Below are positions 20,129-30,312 of a stretch of 64,000 nt of DNA, in pieces (position 1 is the first letter of the stretch; each line of letters begins with the position of its first letter). The notes under the pieces were generated by a model. That model saw only the letters and a program-made list of their open reading frames with translations. It made no database searches and had not been told where the DNA came from. The DNA comes from Agapetus fuscipes (Eukaryota > Arthropoda > Insecta > Trichoptera > Glossosomatidae): contig OX637339.1 in the NCBI GenBank assembly GCA_951799405.1, positions 15,562,001 through 15,626,000 on the forward strand, written 5' to 3'. The translations under genes and the position numbers were made by a program.

Positions 20129-20169
20129 TTACGGTGTTATTCACACACACCAAATCGATAGGTCAACCG

Positions 20170-20398
20170 CCGGCGAGTGGAACCTATTTTTTTACAGTGA
20201 AGGGGGCCGCCCTTACGCCTAACCCTTCTGTTGAAGTGGAGGTACTCATTTCTTGTAAAGACTGAGTAAACCTTGCCGGTATTTCATTGTGGGTTTATGA
20301 AATATTCACTGAAACGGGAATCCATTTTGACACCCTCGCTGGGATTCAAATTCGAGCTCTCGGCAGTAAATGCAAGCACTCTACCAACTGAACTTCGG
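20170..20398 (-). mobile_element. SINE-2, head and body
   Basis: Complement of head (CTACCAACTGAAC; GGATTCAAATTCGAGCTC) and body (TTGCCGGTATTTCATTG). It abuts SINE-3 on the opposite strand. Confidence 0.7.
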
Positions 20399-20650
20399 TT
20401 TTATGGTCGTGGAAGTCATCTTTCTAGCGTATTTGGAATAGAATAACGTTGGTTCGATCCCCGCTCGGGTCCATTGACCATAACTTCGATCCTGGTTCAA
20501 CAGATGTTATAGGGTGATAATTAATTATCAATTCATTAAAATCCACAATAATGAATTATTCATTGACTACATCAATACCTGTGTCTGGCCAGGCAGAATA
20601 GGTTGGTGAATTGCATTTCTGTTCACAAATCTATTTAAAAATAAAATGAA
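20398..20650 (+). mobile_element. SINE-3, near full length
   Basis: Carries the B-box-like GGTTCGATCCCCGC, the link GATCCTGGTTCAACAGATG, and the tail CTGGCCAGGCAGAATAGG...ACAAATCTATTTAAA. The A-box region is degenerate. Confidence 0.7.
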
Positions 20651-20811
20651 AATAATAATAATAATTTTGCAACTTAGATCATTGATAAAATACCAAAATA
20701 TAATTTTCATCGTTATTAAGTTTTACAAAAAAAGTAACTCCTTGTAAAAGTCCGAGGTATTTTCCATCCTTATTTAACGTATTTTTTTCAGAGATAATGA
20801 TTAAATTGCAT

Positions 20812-21054
20812 TATAATCTATAATCTAAGTTGCAAAGATATATTAACATTTAAAGCTCATATCAAAATATTATGTATGCCCACACAAACAGAAACGTGTA
20901 GTTAACGCTTACAAATACTGAATGTGTACCTACTTACAAATTAAATCCAAACCTCAAATGAACATGAAATCTTGCCGACGTTCCCTGAAACAGGGGTGAC
21001 ATTGGCAAAGTGAACCAATTTTTACAGCATGAGTGTTGAGTCTCATAACAACCA
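20812..21054 (-). mobile_element. Delta repeat, ATTATAG tail type
   Basis: TATAATCTATAATCTAAG start; GAGTCTCATAACAACC end. Confidence 0.75.
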
Positions 21055-21094
21055 AAAATTTATTTAAAACAACACCTCACCTAAATTCCATCTT

Positions 21095-21655
21095 ATTCCT
21101 TGACTTATAGGTTCGTATGAGGCTGACCAGTGACCACCCATACTGTAAAAAATGGTTCACTTTGCCAATGTCACCCTCGGCAAAAAAAGCCTAACACTGC
21201 GCTCGGCTGAGACTGGAGCCAAATCAAGGATTGAAGAACCTATAAGAAGAGTTAACACAATGTTTGGAGAGCGTGCATTTGCAGTTGCTGGCCCTTTGGC
21301 TTGGAACCACCTGCCACATCATGTGAGAGAGCTAGAGACCATGGAAAATTCCGGAATGCACTGAAGACAAGCAAATTTCTGGCATCGTTTGCACCAGCGC
21401 CCTTGGAGTGACTACATCACGAAACGGCGCTATAAAGAAATCATCAACTCGAATCATCATCAATGTCACCCCTGTTTCAGGGAAGGTCGGCAAGAGTTGC
21501 AGGGCTTATGTTCATTTGAGATTGGAATTTTATAGTGTAGTCCACATACGGCATGTGAGAGCGCGAAATTATGCGTGTCTGCTTGTGGGAATGCATTTAA
21601 TATGAACCTCAAATGTTACATATCTTTGCAACTTAGATTTAGATTTAGATTTTTA
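21095..21655 (+). mobile_element. Delta repeat interrupted by LINE-C
   Basis: Delta occupies 21095-21176 and 21461-21655 (tail ATTTAGATTTAGAT). It contains a small local duplication GACCAGTGACCAC near its start. Confidence 0.85.
21177..21460 (+). mobile_element. LINE-C 3' fragment inserted in a delta repeat, with target-site duplication
   Basis: Encodes LTLRSAETGAKSRI, GERAFAVAGPLAWNHLP, and a SDYITKRRYKE end, then a CATCATCAT-type tail. It is flanked exactly by CAATGTCACCC at 21166-21176 and 21461-21471. That sequence occurs once in uninterrupted delta repeats, so this is an 11 bp duplication from target-primed insertion. Confidence 0.9.
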
Positions 21656-22074
21656 GGATGCACTGCTCATATTTTACAATATTTATTAAACAGTAGCTGG
21701 TCTTTGTTTTGTTACGCCCTTGCACATTTAGCGCGGCTCCCTGTTCTGTTTTGTTCTGTGAGATTACGACACGGCGATAAGATTATAATAATATTAGTGG
21801 GGGGAGTGGGGGGAGGTGATCACGCCCCCCCCCTCCTGAAACCCTGCGAGCACCGTGTAACACCTGCAATATCTATAAATATCACCTGCTTCTTCTTCTA
21901 CTGCATCATGTGCTTCTTCAGTGAAAACTTGCGATCATGATAGGGATTTGCACACAGATCGATTTGCACCTTCTATACTAGAGCACAAATGAGAGATATT
22001 GCACTTCTACTAAACAATTATCTCAGGTTATTTAACCAAGATGTTTTCCTTCGACCTTGATCTCGTTTTCCTTA

Positions 22075-22165
22075 AACTCTTGATGATGATGATGATGATT
22101 TGTAGAGCGCCGTTTCGTGACTACTGCCACTGCAAGGGCGCTTTCAGGCTTGACGCGGCGGTGAA
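22075..22165 (-). mobile_element. LINE-C 3' end
   Basis: GATGATGATGATGATG followed by GCGCCGTTTCGTGACTAC and a GCAAGGGCGCTT segment, the complement of the LINE-C terminus. Confidence 0.6.
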
Positions 22166-22294
22166 GAAATTGGTCTTTATTCTCTTCTTGAAGCTCTTGA
22201 TCCCTTCCTTGGTGAATTTCTGATCCCTCGAGATCTCGACTTAGCGATCTCGTCTCGAGATTGCATTCCCTAGTTGTATTACATAAGTATACAT

Positions 22295-22490
22295 TTTTTT
22301 TAAATAAATTTGTGGAAAGGAATGCAATCCACCCACCTATTTTGCCTGACCAGTTGTCTTCATGCGAAAGTAGAAACATGTATGCATGCAACGGCATCTG
22401 TTGAACCAGGGTCAAAGTTATCGTCGCGGGATTCGAACCAACGTTATCCGGTTCCAAATAACCCAACTTGATCCCCGCGGCCGTAACACC
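22295..22490 (-). mobile_element. SINE-3, internally variant
   Basis: The minus strand has GGCCGCGGGGATCAAG, GGTTCGAATCCCGCGACG and the TGACCCTGGTTCAACAGATG link. The middle differs (TGCATGCATACATG...CATGAAGACAAC) and matches the 8.66 kb copy, indicating a subfamily. Confidence 0.65.
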
Positions 22491-22496
22491 GACTGA

Positions 22497-22660
22497 AATA
22501 CATTTAAGATTCATATTACATGCATTCCCATTAGTAGGCACGTATAAATTCGCGCTCTTACTGAACTAACAACATAAAAACCCAATCTCAAATAAACATA
22601 AGCCGTGCAACTCTTCCCTGAAACAGGAGTGACATTGGCAAAGTGAACCATTATCTACGT
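22497..22660 (-). mobile_element. Delta repeat, tail truncated
   Basis: ATTACATGCATTCCC to GACATTGGCAAAGTGAACC, joined to a SINE-3 head. Confidence 0.6.
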
Positions 22661-23167
22661 TTTTTTTTTATAAATGTCACTTATTTCAATGCCAACAAAA
22701 ACAAATAACAATGCCAACGAAAACAAGAATATAAAAAAAATATCTTGCTTCCAATTTTTTTTTAACCGACAATTGTTTTCACTTTCATACGATATCCCTA
22801 AGAAATCTCTTACGCAATTATACGAAAAAATTCACAAAGAAGCAAACAGCGTTGCAAAGACGGTCTCAAAGGGCGCTTTCGGCGTAGACCTGTAAAAAAT
22901 AACACCCCAAAGAGATTGGAATCGGCTGGGATTACATAGGCGGCCGTGAATGAATGAAAACCGAAGCCTTTTCAGGGATAAAGGGCTAGGCAGGGGGGGG
23001 GGGGGGCAGGCCCCGGGACGTGCCCAATACAATCTTGAGGGATGATTTTATACGCCCTCCGTGATTTTTATTGTTACATTCGAATGCTAAATTATTTGGT
23101 TTCAGCTTTTGAATGCGTCTAGTATTTCAATACTTCTTTTAATAAAACTAAAATGCTACGCTACTTA

Positions 23168-23292
23168 TCTGCACATATGGTGTTACTTCTTGTCAAGTTT
23201 GCTTTGAAGGGTCGCATGTGGCGAGTGGAATCTATTTATTTTTACAGGTAACAAGACCGGCCTTACGGCAAACACTTCAGTTGAAGTGGGAT
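23168..23292 (-). mobile_element. SINE-2, 3' half
   Basis: CACATATGGTGTTACTTC, GGGTCGCATGTGGCGAGTGG, GACCGGCCTTACGG. Confidence 0.65.
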
Positions 23293-23321
23293 AGAAAATG
23301 AATTACATATTTTTACTGGTC

Positions 23322-23690
23322 GCTGATCACGTACTTACGCTTGTCTGCTTGTAGGCGTGCATTAAACATGCGTCTTGAATGTTAAAATGTTTGCAAATTA
23401 GATTATATTATAGATGGATTATGGAGTTGTATCTTCCTTAACTAATATTTTGGTATGATTGTTATGAGCCTGACCACTGTTTCTGTACAAACAGGGTTCA
23501 CTTTATCAATGTCACAACTGTTTCAGAGAAGGGTCGGCAAATGTTTTAGGGCTTATGTTATTTTTTGATTTGAGTCTTTACTTTGTAACTAGTACACATG
23601 CAGCATGTGTAGTGTGTACGTAAGCGTGATCTTACGCATGTCTGATTGTGGGCATGCATTAGATATGAATATTAAACGTCAATATTCCTT
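23322..23690 (+). mobile_element. Two diverged delta pieces
   Basis: A 3' end (23322-23416, TTGTCTGCTTGTAGGCG) and a longer diverged copy (23450-23690, ATGAGCCTGACCACTG; GTGTACGTAAGCGTG duplicated locally). Confidence 0.55.
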
Positions 23691-23945
23691 GATTTATAGG
23701 TTGGTATGAGGCTGACCACCCATACTGTAAAAGATGGTTCACTTTGCCAATGTCGCCCATGTTTCAGGGAAGGTCGGCAAGAGTTGCAGGGCTTATGTTC
23801 ATTTGAGATTGGGTTTTTTATACTGTAGGTCCACATGCGGCACGTGTAAGCGCGAAATTATGCGTGTCTGCTAATGGGAATGCAATTAATATGAATCTCA
23901 AATGATACATATCTTTGCAGCTTAGATTTAGAGTTAGAATATGTC
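23691..23945 (+). mobile_element. Delta repeat, full length
   Basis: TTCCTTGATTTATAGGTTGG to TTGCAGCTTAGATTTAGAG. Starts at the uniform 5' boundary directly after the previous fragment. Confidence 0.85.
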
Positions 23946-24164
23946 TTTGCATCATATATTACAGAATATAAATAAAATGGATGACGTCACATGGACGAGG
24001 GGCTTTTTCCGACTGTGCCGAGTCCAATTTAACAAAAACGTGATGAATTATCCACGTCAAATTTAAGTCAAATGGCTGACACAAAAATAAATTCCATTTC
24101 AAGCTAAAACGCCATGGCGTAGCTCAAGAAGAAAATAACTCAGGATACATAAAACTCTGCGCTT

Positions 24165-24260
24165 TGTACAGTAAAAATGTATGTAAACTGAAAGAGCATC
24201 TCTTTTGTGAGTTTTAGTTTTGCTTTATTTTATGGCTGAGTTTAACCCTTAATGTTGTAT
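24165..24260 (+). repeat. R9 repeat
   Basis: ATGTATGTAAACTG, GTGAGTTTTAGTTTTG and TTATGGCTGAGTTTAAC. Similar strings occur at 30.80-30.90, 57.34-57.44 and 62.04-62.10 kb (+) and 52.75-52.83 kb (-). Confidence 0.45.
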
Positions 24261-24584
24261 GCTTGGGGTACTGGGAGACCCTACGCAGAGCTCAGTTAAT
24301 TAATGACCGATCGATAGTTTTAAAGTGTTTCTGGGCCATAATAATTCATCAGAGAGAGAGAGAGAGGAATGGATGTAGGGTTAGAGTAGAGAGGAGAGAA
24401 GAGACGGCCATTAAACTTTCACTGGATGTCATACATCGGGCCTACAAGGGTTAAGTATACAGAATACATACATGAACAATCATATTGTTATTGTTACAAC
24501 TGGCCCAAAGACGTGCACAACCTTTTATTCAAGTTGATTGGCAGTTTATCTGCAATGTTGGCGATCAAAGTTTTCAAATTCAAA

Positions 24585-24830
24585 ATGTTCAATTGTTATT
24601 GTTTTTTAATATTTATAGGGTTTTTTCTCATAGAATTTTGTATTCTGTATTTGTTTATCCGTATTATTTATTATAAATTGATTTTGAAAATGTAATTTGT
24701 TGAGTATGCTCCTTGACTTCTAGGCTGGCATGCGGCTGACCACCCATGCTTTAGAAAATGGTTCCCTTTGCCATTGTCACCCCTGATTCATGAAAGCTCG
24801 CTACGAGTTGCAGTCCTAAGCTCTAACCAT
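24585..24830 (+). mobile_element. LINE-A UTR with truncated delta
   Basis: UTR-like sequence ending AATGTAATTTGTTGAGTATG, then CTCCTTGACTTCTAGGCTGG and delta up to GAGTTGCAGTCC. It is cut off by a tRNA-head-like piece (CTAACCATTAGACTACGGATCGG). Confidence 0.55.
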
Positions 24831-24892
24831 TAGACTACGGATCGGAATGGATTTTTTTTTCGTTTGAATGTATTTGAAGCTACGTATATGTT

Positions 24893-25270
24893 TGGTATGC
24901 TGCAGAAAATGGTTCCCTTTGCCAATGCCATCCTTGTTTCAGGGAAGTTCGGCAAGAGTTGCAGGGTATATGCACATTTAAGATTTGGGCTTTAGTTGTA
25001 GATTCACATGCGGCATGTGCATTGTGCAAGCGTGAACTTATACGTGTCTTTTTGTGAAAAATTATATTATGAGGATAAAAGAAAAAACAGTTTTGTTTTC
25101 GATTACTTCCGGTTGTGGTATAAAATATATATACTCAAGTAATCGAAAACAAAGCTGTTTTTCTTTTATCCTTAATGATGAACGATTACAAAGTTAATGC
25201 CTCTACAATCAATAAAATTATATTATGATTTGAATCCCCAATCTTACATATCTCTGCAACTTAAAACGAT
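24893..25270 (+). mobile_element. Delta repeat split by a palindromic insertion
   Basis: Delta sequence to 25072, resuming at 25215, with a 12 bp duplication ATTATATTATGA at both edges; the end is CTCTGCAACTTAAAAC. Confidence 0.75.
25073..25214. mobile_element. 142 bp palindromic insertion with 12 bp target-site duplication
   Basis: Inverted arms GGATAAAAGAAAAA...TTTTCGATTACTT and AAGTAATCGAAAAC...TTTTATCC around TTCCGGTTGTGG..., followed by about 45 bp ending AATCAATAAA. ATTATATTATGA flanks it within a delta repeat. Confidence 0.75.
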
Positions 25271-25589
25271 AAAAAGATTGCCCAAAAATCCACTTCTATT
25301 CTCAGTCGTAAAGCTCGCGATCCAAATGTTTCCCTTCACTGCAGTTAAACAGCGTGCGAGATACATGTTAGTGAGACGCTTAGTGCGCGTGTACTTGAAC
25401 AGCTGGTGATTCCGCGATCAATCACATTTGACAAATTAATTTGGTTAGTGTGCAAGCGCCCGTGAACTTGTTCTGTATCTGTTTAACAAGCTGGCAGTCC
25501 AAACGAGGACAGTAGTCGAATAAATTAAAATTTATGCTAATTATTATTAGACGCAGTTATAATACTCGTTACATATCGACGGCTAAAAG

Positions 25590-25685
25590 GCATTAAGGCA
25601 TAAGCGACCAAAACTTAATTGTTCAGGAGAGCAGTTTAGAGTTTAAGATTGCAGAAAAATGGCATAACTTTTATCCTTTATTATA
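25590..25685 (-). repeat. R7 repeat, fragment
   Basis: GTTCAGGAGAGCAGTTTAGAG and GCAGAAAAATGGCATAAC, complement of 14.55-14.60 kb. Confidence 0.55.
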
Positions 25686-26141
25686 TTACCCTTCATCGTC
25701 GTCTTTCGTCGTCACTCGCTTTGAGTTTCGATTTTCAAAACTAATGCCGTCACAGCAGATGAAATACATTTGCAAACATATGTAGAAAAGAAAATTTTGT
25801 ATATATGCTGCAAAACAGGACCATTCATGTATGTGTTTGAGAAACACACTCGAATACACTATAACTTCTTTCAATATTTACAAAAAAAAAATTTTTTTTC
25901 GTAAAACAGTAGTTTTTAGTAGAAGTAATTATAATTTCTGAAAAAAGTATTTTTTAAAAAGCCGCCACATTTTTTTAAATCTGTTTTTGTTTTGTATTGA
26001 AATGTAAGAAAATGTATGCAAAATGGCAAAAAACTAAATAGACATCTAGCGGCAAAATTCGAAAGTTTTTTTTTTTTTAGGATATTTTTTTTTATTTGAT
26101 ACAAATCAAAAAAACAACAAACAAAAAAAATAAAAATGGAT

Positions 26142-26830
26142 TTAAATCTATAATCTTAGTTGCAAAGATATATTACAACATTCTCACAAGCAGACACGTA
26201 TAAGTTCACACTTACACATGTCCCATATGGACCAAAAAACCCAATCTAAGGATATTATGTCGGTTTACAGATACTATAATATAATCTATAATATATAATC
26301 TAAGTTGCAAGGATATATTCATTTACAGCTCTCAGATGCATACCCGTAAACAAACACGTGTAGTTCGCGCTTACAAATGCTGAATGTGTACTTACAAATA
26401 AAATCCAAACCTCAAATGAACATAAGCCCTACAACTTTTGCCGACCTTCCCTGACACACAGGTCTATAATCTAAGTTGCAAGGATGTATATAGATTCAAA
26501 GCTCATATACGATGCATGCCCACAAACAAACTTTTGCCTGTAACTTTTGCCAACCTTCCCTGGAAAGGGGTCTAATCTAATTTAATCTAAGCTGCAACGA
26601 TATATGCCATTTAAGATTTATATTAAATGCATTCCCACAAGCAGACATGTATAATTTCGCGCTAACACATGCCGCATGTGGACCTACAATATAAAAACCC
26701 AATCTTAAATGAACATAAGCCCTGCCACTCTTGCCGTCGTTCCCTGAAACAGGGATGACATTGGCAAAGTGAACTATTTTTACAGCATGGGTGGTCAGCC
26801 GCATACCAACCTATTAGTCCAGGAACATAC
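26142..26830 (-). mobile_element. Cluster of four same-strand delta copies
   Basis: Copies at 26142-26250, 26282-26462, 26463-26570 and 26572-26830, each beginning at a tail-type end (TCTATAATCTAAG or TCTAATTTAATCTAAG). The first three are 5' truncated at different points. Confidence 0.75.
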
Positions 26831-26960
26831 ACGACAAATTACATTTTTTAAATCAACAAATAATAATATGTCTGGACATCAAAACTAAAAACAAAACCAA
26901 TTCCTATTTAATTTAAATGTTAAGTCTAATTTTACTTTATTTTAATTTGGATCTGTTATG
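26831..26960 (-). mobile_element. LINE-A 3' UTR
   Basis: Shares GGAACATACACGAC...ATAATAATATGTCTGG...ATCAAAACTAAAAAC with the 5.65 kb copy and is contiguous with the delta repeat at 26572-26830. Confidence 0.6.
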
Positions 26961-27002
26961 TGTATAAGTAATTAAGAATTTTTGTAAATTATTTATATTT
27001 GT

Positions 27003-27255
27003 TTGTGCTCCTTAACTATTGGTGTGAGGCTGACCCCCTGTGCTGTAAAAATCGGTTCACTTTTGCCAATGCCACCCCGGTTCAGGGAACGGCGGCAGGA
27101 GTTGCAAGATTTATGTTCACGTGAGGTTTTGTTTATGTTTATTATATGCACACATGCAAAATGTGTAGGCGCGAACCTACATGTGCCTGTCTGTGGGCAT
27201 GCATTTAATATGAGTCTTAAATGTTAACATATCTTTGCAGCTTAGATTATAGATT
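27003..27255 (+). mobile_element. Delta repeat, GGAACGGCGGCAGG variant
   Basis: CTCCTTAACTATTGGTGTGAG start, GGGAACGGCGGCAGGAG, ATTATAG tail. Confidence 0.75.
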
Positions 27256-27256
27256 A

Positions 27257-27340
27257 TAGATAAATAGCCGCCAAAATAACAGACCAACCGCCATTTCTTT
27301 CTGTCCTTACATACTTCTTAAATTTCCTCCAGAGTAATAA
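27257..27340 (-). pseudogene. LINE-A ORF end
   Basis: The minus strand reads KDRKKWRLVCYFGG. It meets the 3' tail of a + strand delta repeat at 27255, so two elements abut tail to tail. Confidence 0.55.
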
Positions 27341-27366
27341 CCTTCTTCATACAGGCTCTTCTTTTG

Positions 27367-27447
27367 TTGGGTGACATTGGCAAAGTGCAACATTTTTTAA
27401 CAGTTTGGGTGGTCAGCCTCATACCAACATATAAGTCAAGGACTATA
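27367..27447 (-). mobile_element. Delta 5' end fragment
   Basis: GTGACATTGGCAAAGTGC to ACATATAAGTCAAGGAC. Confidence 0.6.
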
Positions 27448-27559
27448 ATGAAGCAAATTCAAACCGGTTTCTTTTTTTTTATTTGCTTTTAGTTTTCTTT
27501 CTTTTGTTAAAAAACTTAAAAAAATTTTTTTTTACAAAAACTGCATTTTTTTTTACATG

Positions 27560-27661
27560 TTTTCTAATGATTGATTCCCTAGATGCAAAACTATGTGCAA
27601 TATACACATTGCCTAATGTTAAGGGGTTGGGCTGCGTAGCAGCCAGGGGCGGAGCCCCTAG
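27560..27661 (+). mobile_element. Probable Helitron 3' end
   Basis: Hairpin GGCTGC-GTA-GCAGCC (27630-27644), second GC hairpin GGGGC-GGA-GCCCC (27646-27658), terminal CTAG (27658-27661) followed by T. The flanking TAGCGTTAAATC is found uninterrupted as ATAGCGTTAAAATC (complement) in the R7 repeat at 14.5 kb, consistent with an A|T insertion. Left end not identified. Confidence 0.55.
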
Positions 27662-27870
27662 TAGCGTTAAATCAAAACAGCTCTAAAATAAAAATAATAA
27701 AAGCCGTTATTGGCATTACTATTAATGATTTTTTTATGTCACAAGCGCTTTGAAGACCTAAAAAAGCCAAAATCTTGTCGGTTACATCAAATATATTTTT
27801 TTAGCATTCATAACTCATTTTTGAGCAAAATGTCGCTATGCCCTACTTCCTTTTAACTGTTGATATTATT
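27662..27870 (-). repeat. R7 repeat
   Basis: Complement of the 14.22-14.53 kb sequence, abutting the Helitron-like end. Confidence 0.65.
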
Positions 27871-27892
27871 ACAATAACACCATATAACACAT

Positions 27893-28275
27893 ACTTTTAC
27901 GTGTCTGCTTGTGAGAATGCATATAATGCGAATCCCCAATGTAACATATCTTTGCAACTTAGATTAGATCAGATTAGAACCCATATTATTACAATAATAA
28001 CATATTATCATAATTAGGGTTGGTATGAGGTTGACCACATATACTGTAAAAAATGGTTCACTCTGCTAATGTCACCCTTGTTTCAGGGAAGGTCGGCAAG
28101 AGTTACAGGGCTTATGTTCATTTGAGATTGGGTTTTTATATTGTGGTTCCACTTGCGGCATGCGTTAGCGCGAACTTATACATGTCTGCTTGTGGGAATG
28201 CTTTTAATATTAATCTTAAATGATATATATATATTTGCAACTTAGATTAGATAGATTAGATTAGATAAGATAAGG
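27893..28275 (+). mobile_element. Delta 3' fragment followed by a full delta copy
   Basis: 3' piece 27893-27978 (AATGCATATAATGCGAATC), then 28015-28275 (GGTTGGTATGAGGTTGACC to AGATAGATTAGATTAG). Confidence 0.7.
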
Positions 28276-28364
28276 GGGGCGGCCTTACGCTAGTTATTCT
28301 AGTTAAGTTAAGTTATTATACTGCAATTGTTTTTTATTGTGATTTTTAAATTAGATTTTCCACG

Positions 28365-28490
28365 CATCGCAACTAAGCTACACATGCAGTATAACTCTTT
28401 GCCAACGTTGTCCCAAAAGGCTCGCATGTTGCGATGCGGGACCTATTTATGTCACGGGCCTGCCTCACGCCAACCACTTGAATTGAATTT
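28365..28490 (-). mobile_element. SINE-2, 3' half
   Basis: TCGCAACTAAGCTACACATG, GCTCGCATGTTGCGATGC, CCTGCCTCACGCCAACC. Confidence 0.6.
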
Positions 28491-28734
28491 ATACCTGGAG
28501 ACTGCAAAATCAAGAAATTTATCTTAAATCGACTTTTTAGGTTAATTTCTCACTTGTTTCTTATCCTTAATTACTTGCGAACAATACTATCTGAGTCTGA
28601 ACGTGCAATAGGAGACAGTTGTAAGCAAACTTCAAAGATAGATTCTCTTTGAAAAGTTGTGCCGTGCGAGTAAACACCAAACGGCGTCATATTTTCATTA
28701 CTCGGGCAAACTTAGTCGGTCGTACTATTATTAG

Positions 28735-28985
28735 TTTCTTGACTTATAGGTTAGTATGAGGCTGATCACCCCTACTGTAAAAAATAGTTCATTTGGACGA
28801 TTTCACCGCTGTTTCAGGGAAGATCGGCAAGAGTTGCAAGACTTATGTTAATTTCAGATTTGCGTATTTAGTTTGTAAAATACTGCCTTATATTTAAACG
28901 GTGAACTTATATTGTCTGCGTATGGGCATACATTTTATATGAACCCTAAATGTAACGATATTTTTGCAATTTAGACATAATAATA
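28735..28985 (+). mobile_element. Delta repeat, diverged
   Basis: TTTCTTGACTTATAGGTTAG start; GAAGATCGGCAAGAGTTGC. Confidence 0.7.
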
Positions 28986-29002
28986 GTGTATAGAAATACG
29001 TG

Positions 29003-29320
29003 AACGCAACTAAGCTACACGCATAGATTAACTCCTTGCCACTTAAAACATTGTTTTAATTAAAAATCAGTTTTTTTTTTAAACATAAATCAATCAGCAT
29101 GAATTTTCACAGTGTTAATACACAAACCATAAAAAATATAACCTTGCCACGTTCTCTCCAAAGGGGTGGCATCTAGCGGGTGAACCTATTCATTTTTACA
29201 GGTAAGCTGCTCCCGAGGGGGCTGCTGCTCATTTCTTGTTAAGGCTGAGTAAACTTTGCCAGCATTTTATTTTGGGTTTGAAATAAAAACCGAAACGGTG
29301 TGATCATTTCTGACTAGTTA
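29003..29320 (-). mobile_element. SINE-2 split by a 99 bp insertion
   Basis: The tail runs to 29042 and resumes at 29142; CCTTGCCAC is duplicated on both sides (29034-29042, 29142-29150). The remainder has GCTGAGTAAACTTTGCCAGC and a truncated body. Confidence 0.7.
29043..29141. mobile_element. 99 bp insertion with 9 bp target-site duplication
   Basis: AT-rich insert with AAAACATTGTTTTAATTAAA and TTTTCACAGTGTTAATAC. The latter motif recurs beside the foldback at 38.86 kb (TTTTCACAGTGTTAACGC), so it may be a piece of the same retroelement. Confidence 0.6.
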
Positions 29321-29389
29321 TTCTTAGCTCAGATGTAAAGAATGTGATTCTTAAGACTTTTTCACTTAATAGTGATCTTTGAATCATAT

Positions 29390-29700
29390 GGTCTGGTCCG
29401 TAGTCCAGTGGCAACACTTTGGACTCGTAAAACGGAAAGTTGTGGGTTCGGATCCTGGCGGAGCACAAACTGATACCATCTATATTTCCAAATGTGCTCT
29501 TCGCTGGGTTGAAAAATTCATAAACCTTTACCAAAGACCGGTCACTGAAAAGTCCATCGAACCTTACAACAACTGGGTCTTGTTTGAGAATTGGCAGCTT
29601 TCTACAGCGACGATTAAGCTCGCAAAGGGCTCTTGAGGTCTGATACACACAAAAACAGCGCTCACCAAATAAATTATCCTAATATTATTATTTATATGGT
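29390..29700 (+). mobile_element. SINE-1 with tail B
   Basis: Head TGGTCCGTAGTCCAGTGG with GGGTTCGGATCCTGG, body, then GGGCTCTTGAGGTCTGATAC and AATATTATTATTTATAT. Confidence 0.75.
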
Positions 29701-29879
29701 TAAAAAACCAATCAAGAATAGGAAGACGTATTGGCGTGGTTTCTTCACCTTCAAAGACTTTTGACGTCTTTGAATCGCTTTGTCGTTAATTTATTCATTA
29801 TGATCTTCTGTCTCCTTTAAATAGTTATTTATTTCATACTGTAATGAATGTGCAGTCTTGCACTAGCGTAGAGTTATCA

Positions 29880-30312
29880 AGACCCATTTATTATAGGCGA
29901 TAACCTATACATAGAGATAGAGTACATCGGTCGAAAGTACTTCAGGGACTGAGGACGGACGTGCCAAAGAGCCATTGAAAGGAGGATGCTGGGAATCAGC
30001 CTCAAAGACAGGGTTCCAAACCAGGAGATCCGTGGACGCACTGGTGTCACTGATGTCATACAATAAATGACCTGCTAAAAATGGCACTAGACTGGTCACA
30101 TTGGAACGCAGGACCATGGCAGGTGGCCGAAAAGGATCGTCCAGTGGTGACCCAGGATGTCCAAGTGGGGAGCGGGAAGACCCCAACTGAGGTGTCTGGA
30201 CGACATCAAGAGAACTGCAGGCAGAGAATGGCTGAACAGAGCAGCCGATAGACAGAAATGAAGAGGATTGGAGGAGGCCTACGTCCAGGCTGAGGAAGAA
30301 GAAGAAGACTTG
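29880..30312 (+). pseudogene. LINE-D: RTE-like reverse transcriptase C-terminal remnant
   Basis: Frame-disrupted translation gives RAIERRMLGISLKDR, EIRGRTGVTDVI, a G-HIGTQDHGRW-KRI block, GAGRPQL-C-DDIKRTAGREWL, and EEAYVQAEEE. This order (RRMLGIS ... GRTGVTDV ... GRP-x-x-W-DDI ... EEAYVQ) is typical of the C-terminus of insect RTE-type LINEs. Several in-frame stops; 5'-truncated; ends in a GAAGAA-rich tail. Confidence 0.8.

Noticed and set aside
22032..22541. 169-codon minus-strand frame
   Set aside because: Runs through LINE-C tail, SINE-3 and delta sequence; no protein family.
24352..24410. GAGA-type promoter element
   Set aside because: A simple AG microsatellite with no core promoter or coding start nearby.
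26142..26830. CRISPR-like array of repeats
   Set aside because: Units are truncated delta transposons, not short repeats with unique spacers; the genome is eukaryotic.
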